DNA of 19,244 nucleotides, taken from assembly GCA_945936265.1 (NCBI GenBank), contig CAMETB010000013.1, positions 1-19,244 of the forward strand, written 5' to 3'. Under the pieces are notes generated by a model. It was not told the DNA's origin and did not search any database. It was given only the letters and a program-made list of their open reading frames with translations. Shown one piece after another: positions 1 through 5,351 of this stretch. How positions within the stretch are numbered: position 1 is the first letter of the stretch; each line of letters begins with the position of its first letter. This DNA is from an uncultured Clostridia bacterium (GTDB lineage Bacteria; Bacillota; Clostridia; Oscillospirales; CAG-272). Position numbers and translations under genes: made by a program.

Positions 1-438
1 CGTTCCAAACTCCGAAACGGGCATCAGGTCAACCGTCTGTATCGACGTAATGCCCGGGAATATAGGAACATTTATAAATTCCGTGTCGTAAAATCCGTCG
101 GCGGAAACGGCAATGTTGTATGAGAGAAACGGTCGTATGTTGCCCGGCTCCGTCGAGAGTTCTTTGCTTTTTGTCGCGAGGGCAACCTTTTCGGTAATAC
201 CGGACTCATTTGTCCTCATCGAATAAATTACATCCGTGTCCGACGGCGGGATATTGCTGCCGTCCGCCGACAGAGCGGAAGAATTAAAAATATTTACCGT
301 CGCTCCCTCAACGGGCAGAGCGCCGTTTGCGGTTCGGACATTTGTTATAAGAAATCCTATGTTCGGATTTCTCTCGTCCTGCGGTATAGGGTCCTGCTCC
401 TGCGCTTCAATGATAAAGTCGCTTTCTTTGTTTTCCAT
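1..438 (-). CDS. SleC-like peptidoglycan-binding / spore cortex-lytic-type protein, 5' part
   Basis: An open frame runs from an ATG at 438 on the minus strand to the window edge (146 codons, no stop), so the C-terminal part lies outside. A strong GGAGGTGATT ribosome binding site sits just upstream at 441-450. After an acidic N-terminus (MENKESDFIIEAQEQDP) the protein reads IGFLITNVRTANGALPVEGA, then a Thr/Ser-rich beta region with TNESGITEKVAL, then FINVPIFPGITSIQTVDLMP. This order (small beta-sandwich, 'T..SG.t..v.L', 'nv.iF.GitS.q.v.l.P') matches the N-terminal domain of clostridial SleC-like cortex-lytic and peptidoglycan-binding proteins, recalled from family knowledge. The usual C-terminal peptidoglycan-binding and lytic domains cannot be seen, so enzymatic function is inference. 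No signal peptide is present, as is common for proteins delivered within the developing spore. Confidence 0.6.
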   Translation of the reverse strand, partial: MENKESDFIIEAQEQDPIPQDERNPNIGFLITNVRTANGALPVEGATVNIFNSSALSADGSNIPPSDTDVIYSMRTNESGITEKVALATKSKELSTEPGNIRPFLSYNIAVSADGFYDTEFINVPIFPGITSIQTVDLMPVSEFGT

Positions 439-488
439 ATAATCACCTCCGTATCAATACATCTTATGCGAAAAAGAGTAATATGGTA

Positions 489-517
489 TTGACTTTTTTC
501 TCTCCTCGGTGTATAAT
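489..517 (+). promoter_or_regulatory. Sigma-A-type promoter of queT
   Basis: TTGACT (489-494), a 17-base spacer and a perfect TATAAT (512-517). Transcription would begin near 523-525, so the riboswitch hairpin would be the very 5' end of the mRNA. Confidence 0.85.
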
Positions 518-524
518 GCCGTAT

Positions 525-567
525 AAGTGAGTTCGTGACCATCCTCACTTAAAACAAAACTACGGAG
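525..567 (+). promoter_or_regulatory. preQ1-I (class I) riboswitch controlling queT
   Basis: A perfect 7-bp stem, AAGTGAG (525-531) with CTCACTT (544-550), encloses the 12-base loop TTCGTGACCATC. An A-rich tail (551-560) and ACGGAG follow. Stem, loop rich in UUC/GACC/C, and A-rich tail leading to a GG-containing segment match the class I preQ1 aptamer. Loop bases 532-536 (UUCGU) can pair with 562-566 (ACGGA), forming the H-type pseudoknot expected when preQ1 binds. That would hide the GGAG ribosome binding site (564-567), 10 bases before the queT start. This suggests translational control, ligand OFF. The gene downstream is a queuosine-precursor transporter, which independently supports the call. 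No terminator hairpin lies between aptamer and start codon. Confidence 0.85.
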
Positions 568-577
568 ATAAAAGAAA

Positions 578-1060
578 ATGAAAAATCAAAAAGTGCTGTA
601 TGTCACACAGGCGGCAATAGTTGCCGCGCTGTACGTTGTGCTGACTTTTTTTGCCTACCTGCTCGGGATTGACAAAATGGCGGTGCAGGTAAGGTTTTCA
701 GAGGCGCTTTGCGTCCTGCCGTTCTTTATTCCGTCCGCTGTGCCGGGGCTCTTTATCGGTTGCCTTATATCAAATCTTATATTCGGCGCACAGATATGGG
801 ATATTATTTTCGGCTCGATAGCAACTCTCATCGGCGCATATATCGCTGGTAAGATAAAGAACAAATGGCTGGTGCCTTTGCCAACGGTCATATCAAATAC
901 CGTTATAGTACCGCTTGTCCTCGTGTATGCGTACAAAATAGAGCAGGCATATCCGATTGCCGTTCTGGGAGTTTTCGCAGGAGAGGTAATTTCCTGCTAT
1001 ATACTCGGTATGCTTCTTTTGCTTTCGCTTGAAAAGTATCCGAGAATTTTCAAAAAGTAA
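578..1060 (+). CDS. queT: QueT family queuosine-precursor (preQ1) ECF transporter S component
   Basis: A 160-residue membrane protein with about five hydrophobic segments. The N-terminal stretch (AAIVAALYVVLTFF), VQVRFSEALCVLPFF around residues 37-50, the G-L-F-I-G-C-L-I-S-N motif and ATLIGAYIAGKI are characteristic of QueT (PF06177-type). These are substrate-binding subunits of energy-coupling-factor transporters that bring preQ1 or a related precursor into the cell for tRNA queuosine synthesis. The length is typical. The ATG follows GGAG at 564-567 with a 10-base gap, and that site lies inside a preQ1-I riboswitch, so intracellular preQ1 should repress uptake. The shared ECF ATPase and T components are not in the window, as is usual for group II ECF systems. 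No other queuosine gene is adjacent. Confidence 0.92.
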   Translation: MKNQKVLYVTQAAIVAALYVVLTFFAYLLGIDKMAVQVRFSEALCVLPFFIPSAVPGLFIGCLISNLIFGAQIWDIIFGSIATLIGAYIAGKIKNKWLVPLPTVISNTVIVPLVLVYAYKIEQAYPIAVLGVFAGEVISCYILGMLLLLSLEKYPRIFKK

Positions 1061-1128
1061 AAAATCACCCTTTCCTTTGTTGATTTTATAAAATCACGGC
1101 AACAATAGGAGAGGGTGATTTTTTGAAG
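1060..1128 (+). terminator. Hairpin after queT that also contains the ribosome binding site of the next gene
   Basis: AAAAATCACCCTTTCC (1060-1075) pairs with GGAGAGGGTGATTTTT (1108-1123), 15 of 16 positions, followed by TTTG. The 32-base interior holds a second stem, TTGTTG (1077-1082) with CAACAA (1100-1105), and a perfect 14-base palindrome GATTTTATAAAATC (1082-1095). A GC-containing stem ending in a T run fits an intrinsic terminator for queT. The 3' arm also carries AGGAG and GAGGGTGA plus the TTG start of the next gene, so the same fold would block its translation. Confidence 0.6.
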
Positions 1129-1533
1129 ATACTTAAAAAAATATTTTTCGGTTTTGGTCTCTTTTTTTACGGCGGAGCAATATATTGTTTAATAGAGGTA
1201 GCGTGGAGAGGGTGGACGCACCCTACCATGTTCATAGTCGGAGGACTTGCATTTTTGTTTTTGTACAATATAAGTATGACGCTCGGTATAAAAAGCAGAC
1301 TTCTTCGCTGCGCTCTCGGCGCATTCTGCATAACTTTGCTTGAACTCGGCAGCGGAATAATAATAAATATTTATCTCGGCATGGGAGTGTGGGACTATTC
1401 GGCGCGTCCGTTCAATTTCCTCGGGCAGATATGCCTTTTATACTGTTTTCTGTGGTTTTTGCTCTCTTTTGCATTTGATGAAATTTTTTCTTTTATTAAG
1501 AAAAAACAAATTGATTTTCGTCTCCGCTTATGA
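1123..1533 (+). CDS. Small integral membrane protein of the CmpB-like 'putative ABC transporter permease' family
   Basis: A 136-residue protein with four predicted membrane segments. It contains CLIEVAWRGWTHPTMFIVGG near residues 22-41 and GMGVWDYSARPFNFLGQICL near residues 89-108. The pattern (Glu plus W-R-G-x-T-H, then N...VWDYS..P.N..GQICL) is characteristic of the widespread Bacillota family labelled putative ABC transporter permease or CmpB type (PF06541-like). Its biochemical role is not established and no ATPase is present here, so the transporter label is nominal. The start is taken as TTG at 1123, which follows AGGAG (1107-1111) and GAGGGTGA (1111-1118). The first residues MKILKKIFFG then form a normal positive-inside N-terminus. 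Translation initiation lies within a terminator-like hairpin, so expression may depend on its opening. Confidence 0.75.
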   Translation: MKILKKIFFGFGLFFYGGAIYCLIEVAWRGWTHPTMFIVGGLAFLFLYNISMTLGIKSRLLRCALGAFCITLLELGSGIIINIYLGMGVWDYSARPFNFLGQICLLYCFLWFLLSFAFDEIFSFIKKKQIDFRLRL

Positions 1534-1539
1534 TAGAAT
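1511..1539 (+). promoter_or_regulatory. Possible promoter of the metallo-beta-lactamase-fold gene
   Basis: TTGATT (1511-1516), 17 bases, TAGAAT (1534-1539), overlapping the 3' end of the preceding gene. Initiation near 1546 would give a leader of about 16 bases. A hairpin ATCCTC-ATAAG-GAGGAT (1540-1556) covering the AAGGAGGATG ribosome binding site could form only on read-through mRNA. Confidence 0.45.
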
Positions 1540-1561
1540 ATCCTCATAAGGAGGATGATAT

Positions 1562-2539
1562 ATGGCAACCAAAAAGAAAAAAGTTTCAAAAAGAAAAATG
1601 AAGACGTTTGAAAAGGTGATTACTGTTATAGTTGCAATTATCATTGCAATATGCGGATATTTCACCGTAGATAAAATAGTAGAAGATAAAACGCCGACTT
1701 ACGAGGTGCCCGACGGCGTGGCGCAGTTCCACTTTATCGACGTAGGTCAGGGAGATGCCGAACTTATAACGGTCGGAACCAAAGCCGTCTTGATAGACAC
1801 CGGTGACAAAGCCGGCAAGGACGCACTTATAAAGTATCTTGACGACCATAATGTCAAAGAGATAGAATACTTTATTGTAACGCATCCCGATGCGGACCAT
1901 TTTGCATCCGCCGCATACGTTCTTGACAACTATACGGTCAAAAACGTTATAATGTCGCATAAGGAAAAGACCACGCAAATGTTTAATACATTTATTGACA
2001 AATTAGAAGAATGTATCAATACAAAAAATTTGAAATTGATAGATGCTCACGAAAACATCGGCAAGTGCTATTACGTTGACGACCTTGAACTTAAAATACT
2101 CGCTCCGCTCGGAGAAGACTACGGCTCAAGCGATACGAATAATTACAGTGTCGTGGTAATGGCAAGGTACGGCAACAACAAAGTTCTTTTAACCGGAGAT
2201 GCGGAGGACAAATCGGAAGAAGAGATGGTTGAAAAATACAAAGCTTCCGACCTTAAATGCGACGTTCTCAAAGTCGGGCATCATGGTTCGAGAACTGCGA
2301 CAACCGATGCATTCCTTGAAAAAGCAAATCCGACGATAGCGGTTATAAGCTGCGGCGTTGAGGACGGCAGAACAGACGGAAAAGATAATGATTACGGTCA
2401 TCCGCACAAAGAAGTAATTGACAGGCTTACCGAAAAAAATATAACTATTTACATAACCGAGTACCGCGACGACGAGGGTATCGCCCATCGCCAGTCAATC
2501 GTGCTCGAATCCGACGGAAACACAATAACGAAAAAATAA
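1562..2539 (+). CDS. Membrane-anchored ComEC/Rec2-type metallo-beta-lactamase-fold protein
   Basis: A 325-residue protein. A Lys-rich N-terminus (1-18) and one membrane segment (about 18-37) anchor it with the enzyme domain outside the cell. The domain begins FHFIDVGQGDAELI, followed by VLIDTGD, the metal-binding motif THPDADH, NNYSVVVMARYGNNKVLLTGD, and VLKVGHHGSRTATTDAFL. These are the landmarks of the C-terminal nuclease-like domain of the DNA-uptake protein ComEC and of its stand-alone relatives. The channel-forming ComEC domain is absent, so a stand-alone extracellular phosphodiesterase or nuclease is the likely role; the substrate is not known. The ATG has a very strong AAGGAGGATG site 5 bases upstream. 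A terminator follows the stop closely, so this gene ends its transcription unit. Confidence 0.87.
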   Translation: MATKKKKVSKRKMKTFEKVITVIVAIIIAICGYFTVDKIVEDKTPTYEVPDGVAQFHFIDVGQGDAELITVGTKAVLIDTGDKAGKDALIKYLDDHNVKEIEYFIVTHPDADHFASAAYVLDNYTVKNVIMSHKEKTTQMFNTFIDKLEECINTKNLKLIDAHENIGKCYYVDDLELKILAPLGEDYGSSDTNNYSVVVMARYGNNKVLLTGDAEDKSEEEMVEKYKASDLKCDVLKVGHHGSRTATTDAFLEKANPTIAVISCGVEDGRTDGKDNDYGHPHKEVIDRLTEKNITIYITEYRDDEGIAHRQSIVLESDGNTITKK

Positions 2540-2543
2540 ACTG

Positions 2544-2584
2544 ATACGGGCAAAATGCGCTTTTGCGCATTGCCCGTATTTTAA
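2544..2584 (+). terminator. Rho-independent terminator
   Basis: ATACGGGCA (2544-2552) pairs with TGCCCGTAT (2571-2579). Inside, ATGCGC pairs with GCGCAT around a TTTT loop, with a two-base AA bulge on the 5' side. A short T-rich tail (TTTTAATATTT) follows. It lies 5 bases after the stop of the metallo-beta-lactamase-fold gene. Confidence 0.85.
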
Positions 2585-2631
2585 TATTTGATGACTAATG
2601 TTCGAATTTCTCACAAAATAAGTCAATTTTA

Positions 2632-2660
2632 TTGACAACAAATAAAAAGTATGATAAACT
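2632..2660 (+). promoter_or_regulatory. Promoter of the lipoprotein / HprK-like / PqqD / peptidase operon
   Basis: A perfect TTGACA (2632-2637), a 17-base spacer and TAAACT (2655-2660), in an AT-rich stretch upstream of the lipoprotein start at 2689. No other promoter is evident inside the four-gene run. Confidence 0.6.
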
Positions 2661-2688
2661 GATTATATAATATTTTTTGGAGGAACGT

Positions 2689-2940
2689 ATGCGTAATATT
2701 TACAGATATATTTTTCTCGTAATAGCCGTCGTGCTTATGCTTGCACTTGTTTCCTGCTCCTGCAATGATGACACGGGCACGGATACAAACACTGACTCAG
2801 GCACCGTTGATACTTCAACCGATACCGATACCGATACCGCAACCGATACCGGGACAGATACCGAAACGGAAACGGTAATTGATGAGGGTGAGGACAAGAA
2901 CACCGATCTCGGCTCGGGCTGGAGCGTTAATTTCAAATAA
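2689..2940 (+). CDS. Tiny Thr/Asp-repeat lipoprotein, first gene of the HprK-like/PqqD operon
   Basis: An 83-residue protein. A hydrophobic signal segment (residues 8-22) ends in a lipobox with Cys23 (LVSC), so it should be lipidated and exported. Residues about 27-61 are almost pure Thr-Asp repeats, and the rest is an acidic tail ending LGSGWSVNFK. No folded domain fits. The ATG at 2689 is chosen because TTGGAGGA (2678-2684) is an ideal ribosome binding site; an in-frame TTG at 2677 overlaps that site. It is the first gene of an operon, 39 bases before the kinase-like gene. It could be a lipid-anchored peptide substrate of the downstream proteins or a degenerate lipoprotein that kept only its linker. 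The linker shares the 12 residues TDTDTATDTGTD with the large lipoprotein at 7887-9842. Function is not recognised. Confidence 0.75.
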   Translation: MRNIYRYIFLVIAVVLMLALVSCSCNDDTGTDTNTDSGTVDTSTDTDTDTATDTGTDTETETVIDEGEDKNTDLGSGWSVNFK

Positions 2941-2979
2941 TGCCGCCGCATTATTTTGTGCGGCTCTTTCGGGAGTAGT

Positions 2980-3696
2980 ATGTTTAAGGTTAAAATCGCC
3001 GATTTTATCATAGAGATCGATAATAAATACGATTTTGTGAAAAATCAATGCAGAGAATATGAGGTAAACGGCAAAAAAAGTGATTTTGCCGTTTCTTGTA
3101 CGTATGAAGAAATAGAGGCAGAGAGAGATTTGTCGCCCGGGAATAATTTTTCGGACGGATACCTTGAGAGCATTTGTCTTTACAGGCATATATGCCTTGA
3201 ACTTCCGGAGCGTGGCGCGCTCGTTTTTCACTCCGCTGTAATAGAGGTTGACAAAATGGCTTATGCCTTTGCCGCAAGGAGCGGAACCGGCAAGAGCACG
3301 CATATAAGCCTTTGGAGAAAATATCTTGGAGACAGGGTAAAAGTTATAAACGGCGACAAACCGATTATTCGTTTTAACGGGAGCGAATTTATTGCATACG
3401 GCACCCCGTGGTGCGGCAAAGAGGGATGGGGAGAGAATATTTCGTCTCCGTTAAAATCAATATGCTTTATAGAGCGTTCGGAGAAAAATAAAATAGAAAA
3501 ACTCGAAAAGCCCGAGGCGGCAAGCAGACTTATGAGGCAGATTCTTATGCCCGCCGACGAACAAAAAGCAGTAAAAACGCTTGATCTGGCAGACAAAATG
3601 CTCAAAACTCTCGATACATGGCTCCTTTATTGCAACATTTCCGAAGAAGCCGCAAAAATCGCCTATGAGGCAATGTCCGGGAAGGATGAAAAATGA
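2980..3696 (+). CDS. HPr kinase/phosphorylase-like ATP-binding protein (PqqD-associated)
   Basis: A 238-residue protein related to the C-terminal half of HPr kinase and the PEPCK-like P-loop fold. It has FHSAVIE (about 83-89), a Walker A loop AARSGTGKST with Lys105, the acidic motif INGDKPIIR (Asp126) and GTPWCGKEGWGENI (about 141-154). These are hallmarks of the small HprK-like proteins found beside PqqD-like genes and in some lasso-peptide clusters, where characterised members phosphorylate a peptide. True HPr kinase is longer, has an N-terminal domain and a different neighbourhood. Here the partners are PqqD-like and signal-peptidase-like proteins, so kinase action on a peptide is inference. 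The start is ATG 2980 after GGGAG (2971-2975). A small GCCGCA/TGCGGC hairpin (2945-2964) precedes it. Its 3' end overlaps the next gene by 4 bases (ATGA). Confidence 0.8.
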   Translation: MFKVKIADFIIEIDNKYDFVKNQCREYEVNGKKSDFAVSCTYEEIEAERDLSPGNNFSDGYLESICLYRHICLELPERGALVFHSAVIEVDKMAYAFAARSGTGKSTHISLWRKYLGDRVKVINGDKPIIRFNGSEFIAYGTPWCGKEGWGENISSPLKSICFIERSEKNKIEKLEKPEAASRLMRQILMPADEQKAVKTLDLADKMLKTLDTWLLYCNISEEAAKIAYEAMSGKDEK

Positions 3697-3962
3697 AGAT
3701 AAAAGACGGATTTATATTAAGAGACGTAGGCGGAAAAACATTTGTGGTTGCCGTCGGAGAACTCAGCAAAACATTCGGTAAGATGATAACGCTTAACGAA
3801 ACGGGAAAGATAATATGGCAATGCCTTACCGAAGGCAAAAATGCGGACGAAATTGTAGATAAGATTCTTTCGGAATACGATGGCGCCGCAAGAGAGAGCG
3901 TTATAGACGATGTTGAAGCTTTTATTTCAAAATTAAGGCAGGAAGGAATACTCGATGAGTAA
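3693..3962 (+). CDS. PqqD-like peptide-recognition protein
   Basis: An 89-residue protein with the PqqD / RiPP-recognition-element layout. FILRDVGGKTFVVAVGE and ITLNETGKIIWQCLTEG are followed by a helical half with DEIVDKILSEYD and VIDDVEAFISKLRQEGIL. The 'i.LNetG..iW..l' signature is the clearest part. PqqD proteins bind leader peptides and present them to modifying enzymes. This one is free-standing and no radical SAM partner is visible. It overlaps the kinase-like gene by 4 bases (ATGA) and the peptidase-like gene by 8 bases, implying coupled translation and probably matched amounts. Its substrate is unknown; the lipoprotein at 2689 is the only peptide-sized candidate in the operon. Confidence 0.85.
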   Translation: MKIKDGFILRDVGGKTFVVAVGELSKTFGKMITLNETGKIIWQCLTEGKNADEIVDKILSEYDGAARESVIDDVEAFISKLRQEGILDE

Positions 3963-4425
3963 ACTCGACATCGACCTTGCAAAAATGTGGAGCGTGATAG
4001 ACGAGGTTATATCCTCGGGAGGAGAGTTCAGGCTTTTCCCGAGAGGAACAAGTATGTTGCCTCTTATACGCGAGGGGAAGGACTCCGTAGCTCTTATATC
4101 GCCGAAAGATATAAAAAAAGGCGATATAGTCCTCTATAGGCGCGCAAACGGTCAGTTTGTCCTGCACAGAGTGGTAAAAATCAAAAACGGCGAATACCTT
4201 ATGTGCGGCGATAATCAATATACCGTTGAGCACGGTATAAAAAAAGACGATATTTTAGCGCTGGTCGGCCGCATTTTCAGAGATGAGAGCGAAATGTCAC
4301 AAGATAGCCCACAATACGCGCGCTATATTTCATCTCTGCCTTCAAGACGCTTTAAAAAGAGAATACGTTCGATGCTGTCCGCAGTAAAAAGAAAAATAAT
4401 AAAAAGGAAATCCGAAGAGCAGTAA
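3955..4425 (+). CDS. Soluble S24/S26 signal-peptidase-like protein
   Basis: A 156-residue protein carrying the peptidase fold motifs RLFPRGTSMLPLIREG (nucleophile Ser33) and QFVLHRVVKI (His71). The pairing of G-x-S-M-x-P with HRV resembles the Ser/His dyad of SipW/ER-type signal peptidases rather than the Ser/Lys dyad of LepB. No hydrophobic membrane segment is visible, unlike true signal peptidases, so it probably acts in the cytosol. The C-terminal third is strongly basic (RRFKKRIRSMLSAVKRKIIKRK) and could contact membrane or nucleic acid. It starts at ATG 3955 inside the PqqD-like gene (8-base overlap), behind AGGAAGGA. The context suggests cleavage of a peptide handled by PqqD and the kinase-like protein, which is inference. 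Catalysis would need testing because the fold is shared with LexA-like autoproteases. Confidence 0.8.
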   Translation: MSKLDIDLAKMWSVIDEVISSGGEFRLFPRGTSMLPLIREGKDSVALISPKDIKKGDIVLYRRANGQFVLHRVVKIKNGEYLMCGDNQYTVEHGIKKDDILALVGRIFRDESEMSQDSPQYARYISSLPSRRFKKRIRSMLSAVKRKIIKRKSEEQ

Positions 4426-4436
4426 CCCTTCGGATT
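4409..4436. terminator. Bidirectional terminator between convergent genes
   Basis: AATCCGAAG (4409-4417) pairs with CTTCGGATT (4428-4436) around a 10-base loop that contains the stop codon of the peptidase-like gene (4423-4425). On the minus strand the hairpin is followed by TCCTTTTTATTATTTTTC, giving the rlmA-like gene a good T-rich tail. The plus-strand tail (ATTTCTTG) is weaker. Confidence 0.75.
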
Positions 4437-4449
4437 ATTTCTTGAAAAA

Positions 4450-5274
4450 TCAGATCTTTTCGTAAATATAAAAATTAACCTCTATATGTGTCGATAATTC
4501 TTCAATACTGTCAAGTTTTTTCTTGTCTTCAAGCGACGTTCTGAAATAATACGGCGTCATTGTAAAAAGATTTTTTATAGTGTCATTTCCCACTATTTTT
4601 GTTTCGTATTTAAGGTTTTTACACTCAATAAACCTGAATCCCTCGTACTCGTCGGTGCTTTCCTCATTGTCATAAACGTCGGAATATAAAATCATTTTAA
4701 GTCCGTCAAGGTGGCTTTTACCCGCCACGCCGACAATAAGAGCCCCACCCTTCTTCATTATTCTTGCAAATTCGGAGCAGGCAACGGGCGCAAACATATT
4801 TATAACGGTGGAAACAGCATTGTCTGTGAGCGGTATATCAAAAATGCTTGAAACCACGTAAGAGATATTTGAAACTCCCTCGCGCCTTGCACATTTTGCA
4901 CCGTGCTCGGCGCCGTATTTTGACATATCTATGCCGATAACGTAAGAGTCGGGGCACGCTTTTGCAACACTTCCCGTATAATATCCCTCGCCGCACCCCG
5001 CGTCAACTATAAGACCGCCGCTTTTGGCACGTACAATATCGCAAAGCGTATCTTTTATTTTGCCGTAGTAACCGCTGTTAAGAAAGGACGTCCTTGCACG
5101 GATCATCTCCTTTGAATCGCCTGCTTTTGAGTTGTTTTTCTTGCCGGGGTTCAAGAGATTTACGTATCCCGACGAGGATATATCAAACGAGTGGGAATTT
5201 TCGCATTTCAGCGTGTTTTCCTCTCTTGAAAGCTCTCTTTTGCATATCGGGCAAATAAAATGCGCGTCTTTCAT
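4450..5274 (-). CDS. RlmA-type 23S rRNA (guanine-N1) methyltransferase
   Basis: A 274-residue protein. The N-terminal zinc ribbon has CPIC (Cys8, Cys11) and Cys24/His28 (KCENSHSFD), then SSSGYVNLL. The SAM-binding motif is GGLIVDAGCGEGYYTG, and the GDSKEMIRAR segment and FAPVACSEFARIM are also typical of RlmA(I)/RlmA(II) enzymes. These methylate a guanine in 23S rRNA helix 35. The Gram-positive relative TlrB gives tylosin resistance, but this sequence alone cannot separate G745- from G748-type specificity. The start is ATG 5274, directly after AGAGGAGA on the minus strand. An in-frame TTG at 5289 would place that ribosome binding site inside the gene. It is transcribed away from the rlmD-like gene. 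Confidence 0.85.
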   Translation of the reverse strand: MKDAHFICPICKRELSREENTLKCENSHSFDISSSGYVNLLNPGKKNNSKAGDSKEMIRARTSFLNSGYYGKIKDTLCDIVRAKSGGLIVDAGCGEGYYTGSVAKACPDSYVIGIDMSKYGAEHGAKCARREGVSNISYVVSSIFDIPLTDNAVSTVINMFAPVACSEFARIMKKGGALIVGVAGKSHLDGLKMILYSDVYDNEESTDEYEGFRFIECKNLKYETKIVGNDTIKNLFTMTPYYFRTSLEDKKKLDSIEELSTHIEVNFYIYEKI

Positions 5275-5305
5275 AAAATCTCCTCTCAAAAAGGAACTTT
5301 TCTAT

Positions 5306-5334
5306 ATTTTAATACATAAAAGACTGCAAATCAA
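5306..5334 (-). promoter_or_regulatory. Promoter of the rlmA-like gene
   Basis: Read on the minus strand: TTGATT (5334-5329), a 17-base spacer and TAAAAT (5311-5306), about 30 bases before the start codon. No equally good plus-strand promoter was seen for the divergent rlmD-like gene. Confidence 0.6.
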
Positions 5335-5351
5335 TATTTTCGGAGGAAATT

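Noticed and set aside
2956..2979. Upstream TTG start for the HprK-like gene
   Set aside because: It lies inside the GCCGCA/TGCGGC hairpin with no ribosome binding site, while ATG 2980 follows GGGAG.
2700..3303. Antisense open frames with Ser/Val or Gly/Ile repeats
   Set aside because: They are the reverse reading of the Thr/Asp codon repeats and lack promoters and ribosome binding sites.
2980..4425. Lasso-peptide biosynthetic cluster
   Set aside because: No asparagine-synthetase-like cyclase, transglutaminase-like protease or ABC exporter is present.
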